A stretch of 64,000 bases of DNA from Pseudarthrobacter siccitolerans (GTDB taxonomy: Bacteria; Actinomycetota; Actinomycetes; Actinomycetales; Micrococcaceae). The notes under the pieces were generated by a model, which was given only the letters and a program-made list of their open reading frames with translations, was not told the origin of the DNA and did not search any database. The stretch covers positions 4,154,001 to 4,218,000 of the forward strand of contig NZ_JAUSXB010000001.1 of assembly GCF_030823375.1 (NCBI RefSeq), in the 5' to 3' direction. Made by a program: the position numbers and the translations under genes. Below are positions 1 to 7,879 of this stretch, one piece after another; positions within the stretch are counted from its first letter, which is position 1; each line of letters begins with the position of its first letter.

Positions 1-29
1 TCGCCGAAGCCCGCGAGGCCCGCCCGTGA
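1..29 (+). CDS. 3' end of an upstream gene, probably rsmA (partial)
   Basis: The first bases read as an open frame (codons from position 3) ending at a TGA at 27-29. This stop overlaps the GTG start of ispE in the 4-base pattern GTGA, which points to a translationally coupled upstream gene. Only about nine codons are visible, so the product cannot be read from sequence. In many actinobacteria the gene before ispE is rsmA (ksgA, 16S rRNA dimethyltransferase), and that identity is inference from gene order only. Confidence 0.4.
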
Positions 30-988
30 ACGCCCTCCCGGGACGGTTCGCCGCCAGGAGCGTCCGGGCAAAGGCGCCGGGAAAGATCAATGTTTCCCTG
101 GACGTCGGGCCGCTGCGGCCTGATGGCTACCATTCGGTGGCCAGCGTGTACCTCGCCGTGTCCCTGTACGAGGAGGTGGCGGCCACCAGCACCGAAACAC
201 CGGGGATCACCGTCAGCCTCAGCCCGGACAGCACCCTGGACCTGGACGCCGTCGATATCCCCTTGGACGAGGACAACCTGGCGTACAAGGCGGCAGCCAT
301 CATGGCGGACGTCTCCGAGCGCACAACAGGCGTCCACCTGGAGATCACCAAACGCGTACCCGTGGCAGGCGGCATGGGTGGCGGCTCAGCGGACGCCGCG
401 GCAACCCTGCTGGCCTGCGACGCACTCTGGAACAGCGGCCTCTCCCGCGAGGAGCTGGCCCACCTGGCTGCGGAGCTGGGCGCCGACGTCCCCTTCTCCC
501 TGCTGGGCGGGACCGCCGTCGGCCTCGGGCTGGGCGACGAACTTTCCCCGGCCCTGGCCAAGGCGCAGACGGACTGGGTCCTGGTCACGGCCGACTACGG
601 ACTCCCCACCCCCGAGGTGTACAGGACATTGGACAGGTTGCGGGCCGCGGAAGGCATCGAAGGTGCCGAGCCCACCGGCGTGGACCCGCAAATCCTCACC
701 GCCCTCCGCGGCGGGGAGGCGGAAGCGCTGAGCCGCGTCCTGGTCAACGACCTCCAGCGGGCAGCCATCGAGCTGGCACCTTCATTGCGCGATACTCTGG
801 GAATCGGTGAATCCCATGGTGCCGTTGCAGGGATCGTCTCAGGCTCCGGCCCCACTGTGGCACTGTTGGCCGATGATGCCGTTGCCGCAGAAGGCCTGGC
901 GGAGAAGATGCGGCGCTACGGCTTGACGGCCCTCGCTGTGCACGGCCCCGTTCCCGGGGCACGCATCATCTCCGACACCCTCCTTTAG
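26..988 (+). CDS. ispE: 4-diphosphocytidyl-2-C-methyl-D-erythritol kinase IspE
   Basis: GHMP-family kinase of the MEP isoprenoid pathway; it phosphorylates the 2-hydroxyl of CDP-methylerythritol with ATP in the cytoplasm. The 320-residue protein has the expected length. An N-terminal KINVSL motif holds the likely catalytic Lys (about residue 20). The glycine-rich ATP loop PVAGGMGGGSADA lies at about 112-124, and GADVPFSLLGG (about 154-164) carries the catalytic Asp. The GTG start overlaps the stop of the preceding gene, which fixes the start. It is followed after 34 bases by the ABC-F gene. Confidence 0.95.
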   Translation: MNALPGRFAARSVRAKAPGKINVSLDVGPLRPDGYHSVASVYLAVSLYEEVAATSTETPGITVSLSPDSTLDLDAVDIPLDEDNLAYKAAAIMADVSERTTGVHLEITKRVPVAGGMGGGSADAAATLLACDALWNSGLSREELAHLAAELGADVPFSLLGGTAVGLGLGDELSPALAKAQTDWVLVTADYGLPTPEVYRTLDRLRAAEGIEGAEPTGVDPQILTALRGGEAEALSRVLVNDLQRAAIELAPSLRDTLGIGESHGAVAGIVSGSGPTVALLADDAVAAEGLAEKMRRYGLTALAVHGPVPGARIISDTLL

Positions 989-1022
989 ACGTATATTTCC
1001 CAGCAGCAGAAAGCAGTTCCCT

Positions 1023-2852
1023 TTGGCACACCTTCTTGGCGGCGAAAACCTCACCGTCTCCTACGCAACCCGCACCGTCCTGGACGGCATTACCCTCGGG
1101 CTTGAGGAGGGTGACCGGATTGGCATGGTGGGCCGGAACGGCGACGGTAAGTCCACGCTGATGCGCCTGCTGGCGCTGCGTTCCACCCCTGACTCCGGCA
1201 GGGTCACCAAGCGCGGCGACGTCAATGTCGGGTACCTGGACCAAAGCGACGTGCTCGACGGCGACCTGACAGTGGGTGCCGCGATCGTGGGGGACCAGGC
1301 GGATTACGAATGGGCGCGGAACCCGCAGATCCGCGAGATTATGGGCGGGCTCGTGTCCGACGTGGACTGGCACGCCAACGTGCACGCCCTGTCCGGCGGG
1401 CAGAAGCGGCGTGTGGCACTGGCCAAGCTCCTGATTGAGGACCACGACGTCATCATGCTGGACGAGCCCACCAACCACCTGGACGTGGAGGGCGTGGCCT
1501 GGCTGTCCCGGCACCTGAAAACCCGCTGGCGTGCCAACCAGGGCGCCTTCCTGGTGGTCACCCACGACCGCTGGTTCCTTGACGAAGTCTGCAACAAAAC
1601 CTGGGAAGTCCACGATGGAATCGTGGATCCCTTCGAAGGCGGTTACGCCGCCTACGTGCTGGCACGCGCTGAACGGGACCGGATGGCCTCGGTGGTTGAG
1701 GGCAAGCGCCAGCAGCTGGTCAAAAAGGAACTGGCCTGGCTGCGACGCGGCGCCCCCGCCCGGACCGCAAAGCCGAAGTTCCGGATTGAGGCAGCCAACG
1801 CCCTCATCGCCGACGTTCCCGAACCCCGGGATTCCATGGCGCTGAGCAAGATGGCCACGGCCCGCCAGGGCAAGGACGTACTGGACCTCGAGAACGTTTC
1901 CCTGGACTTCCAGGGCAGCGACGACGGCCGGAAGCTCTTCGACAACATCACCCTCCGCCTGGCCCCTGGCGAGCGGCTGGGGCTGGTGGGCGTCAACGGC
2001 GCCGGCAAGACCACGCTCCTGAAGCTCCTCAATGGTGAAATCACTCCCGACGCCGGCAAGGTCAAGCGCGGCAAAACGGTGGTCACCGCTGTCCTCACGC
2101 AGGAAGTCAAGGAGCTCGACGACGTCTCCGACCTGCGCGTCATCGAGGTCATCGAGCGGGAAAAGCGGTCCTTTAACGTGGGCGGCAAGGAATTCAGCGC
2201 CGGCCAGCTGGTGGAGCAGCTGGGGTTCACCAACGAAAAGCAGTGGACCCCGGTCAGGGACCTGTCCGGTGGTGAGCGCCGCCGCCTCCAGCTGCTTCGG
2301 CTGCTGGTGGGGGAGCCCAACGTGCTGATGCTCGACGAGCCCACCAATGACCTGGACACCGATACCCTCGCAGCCGTGGAGGATGTGCTGGACGGCTGGC
2401 CCGGCACGCTGGTGGTAGTCAGCCACGACCGGTACCTCCTGGAGCGCGTCACCGACCACCAGATGGCGCTCCTCGGTGACGGCAAGATCCGCGGCCTGCC
2501 CGGCGGCGTGGACCAGTACCTGGAACTGCGCGAGTCCGCCCTGGCCGGATCGACCATCACGGGCGGCGGCAACCCCGTCACCAGTGGCGGCTCCAGCGGC
2601 GCAGCCGCGGCTCCCGCCGGCCCTTCGGAGGCCGAGAAGCGGGATGCCCGCAAGGCCAAGAACCGCATCGAACGCCAGCTCAAGAAGCTCGATCAGCAGG
2701 AGAAGAAACTCCACGACGACATGGTCAAGAGCACGGAGAAGTCCGACTTCGACGCGCTCGCCGGACAAAACAAGCAGCTCAAGGACCTGGCAGACGAAAA
2801 GGACACCCTCGAACTCGAATGGCTCGAAGCCTCCGAAGTCCTCGGCGAGTAG
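1023..2852 (+). CDS. ABC-F family ATPase (Uup/EttA-like, ribosome-associated)
   Basis: Soluble protein of 609 residues with two complete ABC ATPase domains and no membrane segments, the hallmark of ABC-F translation factors. Domain 1 has Walker A GRNGDGKST, signature LSGGQKRRV and Walker B IMLDEPTNHLD. Domain 2 has GVNGAGKTT, LSGGERRRL and LMLDEPTNDLD. A Gly/Ala/Ser-rich linker leads to a charged C-terminal coiled coil (about 535-609) as in Uup. The start is TTG at 1023 with only a weak Shine-Dalgarno sequence. Family knowledge suggests action on stalled ribosomes. A housekeeping paralogue is more likely than an antibiotic-resistance one, given the neighbours. Confidence 0.9.
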   Translation: MAHLLGGENLTVSYATRTVLDGITLGLEEGDRIGMVGRNGDGKSTLMRLLALRSTPDSGRVTKRGDVNVGYLDQSDVLDGDLTVGAAIVGDQADYEWARNPQIREIMGGLVSDVDWHANVHALSGGQKRRVALAKLLIEDHDVIMLDEPTNHLDVEGVAWLSRHLKTRWRANQGAFLVVTHDRWFLDEVCNKTWEVHDGIVDPFEGGYAAYVLARAERDRMASVVEGKRQQLVKKELAWLRRGAPARTAKPKFRIEAANALIADVPEPRDSMALSKMATARQGKDVLDLENVSLDFQGSDDGRKLFDNITLRLAPGERLGLVGVNGAGKTTLLKLLNGEITPDAGKVKRGKTVVTAVLTQEVKELDDVSDLRVIEVIEREKRSFNVGGKEFSAGQLVEQLGFTNEKQWTPVRDLSGGERRRLQLLRLLVGEPNVLMLDEPTNDLDTDTLAAVEDVLDGWPGTLVVVSHDRYLLERVTDHQMALLGDGKIRGLPGGVDQYLELRESALAGSTITGGGNPVTSGGSSGAAAAPAGPSEAEKRDARKAKNRIERQLKKLDQQEKKLHDDMVKSTEKSDFDALAGQNKQLKDLADEKDTLELEWLEASEVLGE

Positions 2853-3454
2853 CCCTCTTTGAGTGCGGCCTGAGTCGCGGCTTGGGTGCCGCAGCCGGCC
2901 CTTCGCCGTCGCTTAACGCGTAGGTCCCTTCCCGACGGGCCCTCGGGACGACGCTTCGACGCATAGGGGCACCTGCGGTCGCTGAGCGACCTCCGGTGCC
3001 CGATGCGCCGCGATGCGCTCCTTTCCGAAGGACCGCCTCCGGCGAGGAATGTTGCCTCACGTCGTGGAACCTGAGGCAACCCGCGCGGAACGTTCGGCAG
3101 GGGGTACTCGTGGAGAGCGCCCGAATGTAGGTGCCGGCTATTGCACGGCGGCGAAAGACGCCCGATCATGACCGTCGGCAGTTGGTTTCGTTCGAAGTTC
3201 CCCAAACGGAACGCTCGGCAAGAGCGGTGCGGGGGGCCTTCGCGTAGGAGCGCATCGTGGCGTGGAGGTCGCTCCGCGAACGAAGCGTCACCTATGCGTG
3301 CCCTACCTGTTTCGGCGCAATTGCAGCCGGCCGGAAGGCAGAGGAACGCCGCGGGAACGGGGGAGCAGCCTGGGGGCAAAGCCCCGTGTCGCGCGGCGCC
3401 CCGAACCCGTGGCAAAATAGGGACTTGTGCCCGGGGCTTACGCCGTCGGCACGG
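2853..3454. other. 600-base intergenic region rich in palindromes, no supported gene
   Basis: No open frame here looks like a protein; the frames present have arginine/serine-rich shadow composition. The stretch is instead dense in inverted repeats. An imperfect 33-base hairpin at 2968-3000 has outer arms GGCACC/GGTGCC and inner arms GGTCGCT/AGCGACC. A 9-base stem GTTGCCTCA/TGAGGCAAC (3051-3059 and 3072-3080) follows. Related words such as GGAACGTTCGGCA and GGAACGCTCGGCA recur. It may be a REP-like extragenic repeat or an untranslated RNA; the sequence does not decide. Confidence 0.5.
3051..3080. repeat. perfect inverted repeat, 9-base arms
   Basis: GTTGCCTCA and TGAGGCAAC are separated by 12 bases and form an uninterrupted stem. 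No T tract follows on either strand, so it does not look like an intrinsic terminator. Function unknown. Confidence 0.6.
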
Positions 3455-3526
3455 TCCGCTCTGGTGTAATGGCAGCACCCCGGCCTTTGGAGCCGTGGAG
3501 TATAGGTTCGAATCCTATGGGCGGAA
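3455..3526 (+). tRNA. tRNA-Gln (anticodon TTG)
   Basis: A 72-base cloverleaf can be folded by eye. The acceptor stem TCCGCTC (3455-3461) pairs with GGGCGGA (3519-3525) with one T-G wobble. The D arm contains GGTGTAATGGCAGC. The anticodon loop CTTTGGA (3485-3491) has TTG at 3487-3489, and the T arm is ATAGG-TTCGAAT-CCTAT. The discriminator base is A and no CCA is encoded. The outermost anticodon-stem pair is a C-T mismatch. A tRNA-Gln just upstream of glmU is a common actinobacterial arrangement. Confidence 0.95.
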
Positions 3527-3632
3527 CTGCTGTGCCAGGAGCGTTCAGTAGCATGACAATCGGTGCCCCGCCGGCCTGGAGCCGGGCGGGCACCGTAAGT
3601 GCCAGCGAAACCAAAGCAAGGAGAGCCCGTAC

Positions 3633-5114
3633 GTGATCCCCGAGAAAACCGGCCCGGCCGCAGTCATCGTTCTGGCGGCAGGCGCCGGTACCCGGATGAA
3701 ATCGCGTACCCCCAAGATCCTGCATGAGATCGGCGGCAGGTCCATGGTGGGCCACGCCCTCCTGGCCGCCCGCAGCATCAACCCCCGCCAGCTCGCCGTG
3801 GTGGTCCGCCACGAACGCGACCTGGTGGCACGCCACCTCGCCGACGTCGATCCGGCCGCGGTGATTGTGGACCAGGACGACATCCCAGGCACCGGGCGTG
3901 CAGTGGAGGTGGCCCTGCAGGCCCTCGACGCGGAGCAGAACCTCACCGGAACCGTTGTGGTGACCTACGGCGACGTGCCGCTCCTGTCCGGCGGCCTGCT
4001 GGCCGAGCTCGTGGCCACCCACGAACGCGACGCCAACGCAGTGACCGTCCTCACGGCGGTCCTGGACGACGCCAGCGGATACGGCCGGATCCTCCGCGGT
4101 GACGACGGCACCGTGACCGGGATCCGCGAACACAAGGACGCCTCCGACGCCGAGCGCCTCATCCGTGAAGTCAACTCCGGCATCTACGCCTTCGACGCCG
4201 CCGTCCTCCGCGACGCGCTGGCCCACGTCACCACCGACAACTCGCAGGGCGAGAAGTACCTCACCGACGTGCTCGCCCTGGCGCGGCGGGCAGGCGGCCG
4301 CGTGGCCGCCGTCGTCACTGCCGACCGCTGGCAGGTGGAGGGCGCGAACGACCGCGTCCAGCTGGCCGCCCTCGGCGCTGAACTTAACCGCCGGATCGTG
4401 GAAGCCTGGATGCGTGCCGGCGTCACCGTGGTGGACCCGTCCACAACCTGGATCGATGCGTCCGTGACCTTGGACGAGGACGTCCGGATCCTGCCCAACA
4501 CCCAGCTTCACGGCGCCACCACCGTGGCGAGGGACGCCGTCGTGGGCCCCGATACCACCCTGACCGACGTGACCATCGGTGAAGGCGCCAAGGTAGTCCG
4601 CACCCATGGTTCCGGGGCCTTCATCGGCCCGGATGCCGCCGTCGGCCCTTTCACCTACCTCCGCCCCGGCACCGTCCTGGGTGAAAGCGGCAAGATCGGC
4701 GCTTTCTACGAGACCAAAAACGTCCGCATCGGACGTGGTTCAAAGCTGTCCCACCTTGGTTACGCCGGTGACGCCGAGATCGGCGAGGACACCAACATCG
4801 GCTGCGGAAACATCACGGCCAATTACGACGGCGAGAAGAAGCACCGCACGGTGATCGGCTCAGGCGTCAGGACCGGCTCCAATACAGTGTTCGTTGCCCC
4901 GGTCACCATGGGGGACGGTGCCTACAGCGGCGCCGGCGCGGTGATCCGCAAGGACGTTCCGGCGGGTGCGCTCGCCCTGACGGTAGCGGCACAGCGAAAC
5001 ACGGAGGGCTGGGTCCAGGCCAACCGCCCCGGAACCCGCTCCGCCGAACTGGCCCAGGCAGCCACCACAAATTCCTCAAGTACCCCGGCATCTACAGAAG
5101 AGGGCAAGCAATAA
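3633..5114 (+). CDS. glmU: bifunctional UDP-N-acetylglucosamine pyrophosphorylase / glucosamine-1-phosphate N-acetyltransferase GlmU
   Basis: Makes UDP-GlcNAc for peptidoglycan from glucosamine-1-phosphate, acetyl-CoA and UTP in two steps. The N-terminal uridylyltransferase domain shows LAAGAGTRMKSRTPK (about 10-24). The C-terminal half is a left-handed beta-helix of hexapeptide repeats with ITANYDGEKKHRT, containing the Asn and Lys/His region of the acetyltransferase site. At 493 residues it is slightly longer than E. coli GlmU because of an Ala/Thr/Ser-rich tail. The GTG start at 3633 follows AAGGAG at a normal distance. The stop codon shares one base with the prs start, so the two genes are coupled. 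Confidence 0.96.
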   Translation: MIPEKTGPAAVIVLAAGAGTRMKSRTPKILHEIGGRSMVGHALLAARSINPRQLAVVVRHERDLVARHLADVDPAAVIVDQDDIPGTGRAVEVALQALDAEQNLTGTVVVTYGDVPLLSGGLLAELVATHERDANAVTVLTAVLDDASGYGRILRGDDGTVTGIREHKDASDAERLIREVNSGIYAFDAAVLRDALAHVTTDNSQGEKYLTDVLALARRAGGRVAAVVTADRWQVEGANDRVQLAALGAELNRRIVEAWMRAGVTVVDPSTTWIDASVTLDEDVRILPNTQLHGATTVARDAVVGPDTTLTDVTIGEGAKVVRTHGSGAFIGPDAAVGPFTYLRPGTVLGESGKIGAFYETKNVRIGRGSKLSHLGYAGDAEIGEDTNIGCGNITANYDGEKKHRTVIGSGVRTGSNTVFVAPVTMGDGAYSGAGAVIRKDVPAGALALTVAAQRNTEGWVQANRPGTRSAELAQAATTNSSSTPASTEEGKQ

Positions 5115-6094
5115 TGAGCGAAATTACGGCGCGCGGCGAAAAGAAGCTGGTGCTGGCCACTGGCCGTGCCCACCCCGAGCTGGCCCGGGAGATCGCCAAG
5201 GAGCTGGGCACTGAACTGCTGCCGGTGGACGCCTACGACTTCGCCAACGGTGAGATCTACGTCCGTGCCGGCGAAAGTGTCCGCGGAACGGACGCCTTCG
5301 TCATCCAGGCGCACCCGGCCCCGCTGAACAACTGGCTGATGGAACAGCTGATCATGATCGACTCGCTGAAGCGTGCCTCCGCCAAGCGCATCACCGTTGT
5401 TTCCCCCTTCTACCCGTACGCTCGGCAGGACAAGAAGGGCCGCGGCCGCGAGCCCATCTCGGCCCGCCTGGTGGCAGACCTCTACAAGACTGCCGGTGCC
5501 GACCGCATCATGAGCGTTGACCTGCACACGTCCCAGATCCAGGGCTTCTTTGACGGTCCCGTGGATCACCTGATGGCCATCCCGCTGCTGGCCGATTACA
5601 TCCGGACCCGTGTGGACGCCGAAAACATCACGGTGGTCTCGCCGGACACCGGCCGCGTCCGCGTCGCGGAGCAGTGGGCCGAACGCCTCGGCGGCGCCCC
5701 GCTGGCGTTCGTGCACAAGAGCAGGGACCTGACCGTTCCCAACCAGGCAGTTTCCAAAACAGTTGTGGGCCAGATCGAAGGCCGCACCTGTGTCCTGATC
5801 GACGACATGATCGACACCGGCGGAACCATTTCCGGCGCCGTCAACGTGCTGATGAACGCCGGGGCCAAGGACGTCATCATCGCGGCTACGCACGCGGTCT
5901 TCTCCGAGCCGGCCGCCCAGCGCCTCTCGGAGTCCGGCGCCCGTGAAGTAGTGGTCACCAACACCCTCCCGCTTTCGGCCAATCAGCGCTTCCCGCAGCT
6001 GACCGTGCTGTCCATCGCCCCGCTGATCGCACGCGCCGTCCGGGAAGTGTTCGACGACGGCTCCGTCACCAGCCTTTTCGACGGCAAGGCCTGA
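5114..6094 (+). CDS. prs: ribose-phosphate pyrophosphokinase (PRPP synthetase)
   Basis: Transfers pyrophosphate from ATP to ribose-5-phosphate, giving PRPP for purine, pyrimidine, His, Trp and NAD synthesis. The 326 residues contain the family sequence DLHTSQIQGFFDGPVDHL (metal and ATP contacts), the flexible-loop region around YARQDKKGRGREP, and the PRPP-binding loop VLIDDMIDTGGTI. The ATG overlaps the glmU stop (TAATG). No intrinsic terminator is obvious directly downstream; a composite palindromic repeat follows instead. Confidence 0.97.
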   Translation: MSEITARGEKKLVLATGRAHPELAREIAKELGTELLPVDAYDFANGEIYVRAGESVRGTDAFVIQAHPAPLNNWLMEQLIMIDSLKRASAKRITVVSPFYPYARQDKKGRGREPISARLVADLYKTAGADRIMSVDLHTSQIQGFFDGPVDHLMAIPLLADYIRTRVDAENITVVSPDTGRVRVAEQWAERLGGAPLAFVHKSRDLTVPNQAVSKTVVGQIEGRTCVLIDDMIDTGGTISGAVNVLMNAGAKDVIIAATHAVFSEPAAQRLSESGAREVVVTNTLPLSANQRFPQLTVLSIAPLIARAVREVFDDGSVTSLFDGKA

Positions 6095-6124
6095 CGAGTC
6101 CGGTAGTTTGAGCCTGCCAAGTCC

Positions 6125-6233
6125 GGTGGTTGAGCCTGTCGAAACCTCCTGAGGGGTTTCGCTCCCCACCCGCACCCTGGCCTCGCTAGCTCGGCCAGGG
6201 AACCCTGCGGGCGTGGGCTCAGGCTCAACCACC
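6125..6233. repeat. composite extragenic palindromic repeat
   Basis: The element opens with GGTGGTTGAGCCTGTCGAAA and closes with its complementary end GGCTCAACCACC at 6222-6233. Inside are a GAAACC/GGTTTC pairing and a 58-base module (6161-6218) that recurs at 51694-51751. The same GGTTGAGC(C/T)TGTCGAAACC unit occurs at 34827. It lies directly after prs and may act as a transcript end or mRNA stabiliser. This 20-base motif is, to my knowledge, a common interspersed repeat in Micrococcales. Confidence 0.75.
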
Positions 6234-6256
6234 GCAGCCGGTTTCAGGAATTGGGT

Positions 6257-6451
6257 CCGGCGCTGGTAAGATTCTTAGCGATACCTTGGCGAGGGAGAGC
6301 GCCGGTTACCGCAGCTGCGGGCACCGGATTGCAGTCTCCGTTATCGACTGGGTCTGAATCTCCCTTCGAAGTGGGTCAGGCATCGGCCGCCCGGCGTTGA
6401 AGGTCGCAACAGACCTCCGCCCTTGCTGAACACCGTTTAGTCTTCAAGGAG
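6257..6451 (+). promoter_or_regulatory. structured 5' leader of rplY, unassigned
   Basis: About 195 bases before the L25 gene carry several nested stems. CCGGCGCT (6257-6264) pairs with AGCGCCGG (6298-6305). An overlapping alternative pairs CCGGT (6302-6306) with ACCGG (6323-6327) around CCGCAGCTGCGG (6309-6320). A third stem is AGGTC-GCAACA-GACCT (6401-6416). The first two pairings share bases and so exclude each other. Ribosomal protein genes often carry autoregulatory leaders, but I cannot match this one to a named family. It ends with the Shine-Dalgarno sequence at 6446-6451. Confidence 0.45.
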
Positions 6452-6457
6452 ATGTCC

Positions 6458-7054
6458 ATGTCTGAGCAGAAGCTCGCAGCAGAAGTACGCACCGAATTCG
6501 GCAAGGGCTTCGCCCGCCGCGCCCGGATGGCCAACCAGATCCCTGCCGTTATCTACGGCCACGGTGCAGAGCCCATCCACATCACCCTCCCCGCCAAGGC
6601 AACCACTCTGGCCGTCCGTACCGCGAACGCCCTGCTGTCCCTGGACATCAACGGCGAAGGCCACCTGGCCCTGGTGAAGGATGTCCAGCGCGACCCCATC
6701 AAGCAGATCATCGAGCACATCGACCTGCTGACCGTCCGCCAGGGCGAAAAGGTCACCGTTGACATCCCCGTTCACGTTGTTGGCGAAGTTGCCCCCGGCA
6801 ACGTCTTCAACCAGGAACTGACTGTCATCTCGCTCGAAGCCGAGGCAACCCACCTGCCTACCGCCGTCGAGGTTGACATCGAAGGCCGCACCGCCGGCCA
6901 GCACATCCACGCTTCGGACCTGGTCCTGCCCAAGGGTGCTGTCCTGCTCGCTGACGCTGACGCACTCGTGGTGAACATCTCCGAGGCCACTGAAGCCGGC
7001 GAAGAAGGCGCTGAAGAAGCTGCCGGCACCGCTTCCGAGGCTGCAGCCGAGTAA
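6458..7054 (+). CDS. rplY: large ribosomal subunit protein L25 (Ctc/TL5 type)
   Basis: Binds 5S rRNA in the large ribosomal subunit; long versions such as this one belong to the Ctc/TL5 general-stress group. The 198 residues contain an N-terminal L25 barrel (about 1-95, with AVIYGHGAEPIHI) and a C-terminal TL5 beta domain (about 100-180), ending in an acidic Glu/Ala-rich tail. Two ATGs are possible, at 6452 and 6458. AAGGAG at 6446-6451 abuts the first but sits six bases before the second, so 6458 is chosen. It is followed by a hairpin terminator and then pth, a common gene pair. Confidence 0.95.
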   Translation: MSEQKLAAEVRTEFGKGFARRARMANQIPAVIYGHGAEPIHITLPAKATTLAVRTANALLSLDINGEGHLALVKDVQRDPIKQIIEHIDLLTVRQGEKVTVDIPVHVVGEVAPGNVFNQELTVISLEAEATHLPTAVEVDIEGRTAGQHIHASDLVLPKGAVLLADADALVVNISEATEAGEEGAEEAAGTASEAAAE

Positions 7055-7070
7055 TTTCGCTTCACCTTGT

Positions 7071-7108
7071 GCCAGTGGCCGGATCCCCATGGGGGTCCGG
7101 CCACTGGC
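7071..7108 (+). terminator. hairpin terminator after rplY
   Basis: A 13-base perfect stem (GCCAGTGGCCGGA at 7071-7083 with its complement at 7096-7108) has a small inner hairpin. No real T tract follows, so it may stall transcription or protect mRNA rather than act as a textbook intrinsic terminator. Confidence 0.65.
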
Positions 7109-7165
7109 ATGTGTGCGGCCCCCAGCCGCGCCGCGACCGGAAACCGCCCACCTTAGGATTGATTC

Positions 7166-7757
7166 ATGACTGACACTTGGCTGATTGTCGGCCTCGGCAA
7201 CCCCGGACCGCAGTACCAAGGCAACAGGCATAACGTCGGCCAGATGGTGCTTGATGAACTTGCAGCCCGGATGGGATCGGGGTTCAAGACACACAAGGCG
7301 CGTGCCCAGGTGGTCGAAGGGCGGCTTGGTATCGGTGGGCCCCGGGTGGTGCTGGCCAAACCCATGAGCTACATGAACGTCTCCGGCGGGCCGGTCTCGG
7401 CCCTGGCCAACTTCTACGGCATCGCACCGGACCACGTGGTCGCCTTACACGATGAAATCGACATCCCCTTCAACACAGTGAAGCTCAAGCTGGGGCGGGG
7501 GAGAAGGCGGCCACAACGGGCTGCGGGACATTTCCAAGGCGCTCGGCACCAAGGACTACCTCCGCGTCCGGGTGGGGGTTGGGCGGCCGCCGGGCCGGAT
7601 GGACACCGCAGACTTCGTGCTGCGTGATTTCGGTACTGCCGAGCTCAAGGAGTTGCCTTTCCTGCTGGATGAGGCGGCCGATGCAGCGGAGCTGTTGTTG
7701 CGGGACGGGCTGCTGGCGGCACAGCAGAAGTTCCATCCTGCGAAGTCTGAGCGATAG
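7166..7757 (+). pseudogene. pth: peptidyl-tRNA hydrolase Pth, interrupted by a one-base insertion
   Basis: Cleaves peptidyl-tRNA released from stalled ribosomes; normally an essential enzyme. The frame from ATG 7166 gives [20 protein letters not shown] (substrate Asn and catalytic His), [10 protein letters not shown] and HDEIDIPF, then turns into non-family residues after KLKLG. Dropping one G from the run at 7492-7495 (GGGGCGGGGG context) restores [20 protein letters not shown] and continues to the stop at 7755-7757. The result is a normal 196-residue Pth. Both halves are well conserved, so a sequencing or assembly error is more likely than a real null allele. Without repair the product would end at 7627 with an aberrant tail. 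Confidence 0.9.
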
Positions 7758-7879
7758 CAACATAAAAACTTAAAGTCGCCCGAATCTGTTTCCTTGTCTG
7801 CGCGACGAGGTACTCTGTCTGCAAGGCGGGGGAGCAATGGGGCTACATCCCGCCACCAGGGGACGTAGGGGATAAGTTC

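Noticed and set aside
966..2768. 600-residue open frame antisense to the ABC-F gene
   Set aside because: Shadow frame of a high-GC gene; composition rich in Val/Gly/His/Gln without recognisable motifs, and the sense gene is fully conserved.
3141..3551. Open frame before and across tRNA-Gln
   Set aside because: Overlaps the tRNA, arginine-rich, no similarity recognised.
6257..6451. Known riboswitch class before rplY
   Set aside because: I could not match the conserved cores of TPP, FMN, cobalamin, SAM, glycine, lysine, guanidine or ydaO classes; left as unassigned leader.
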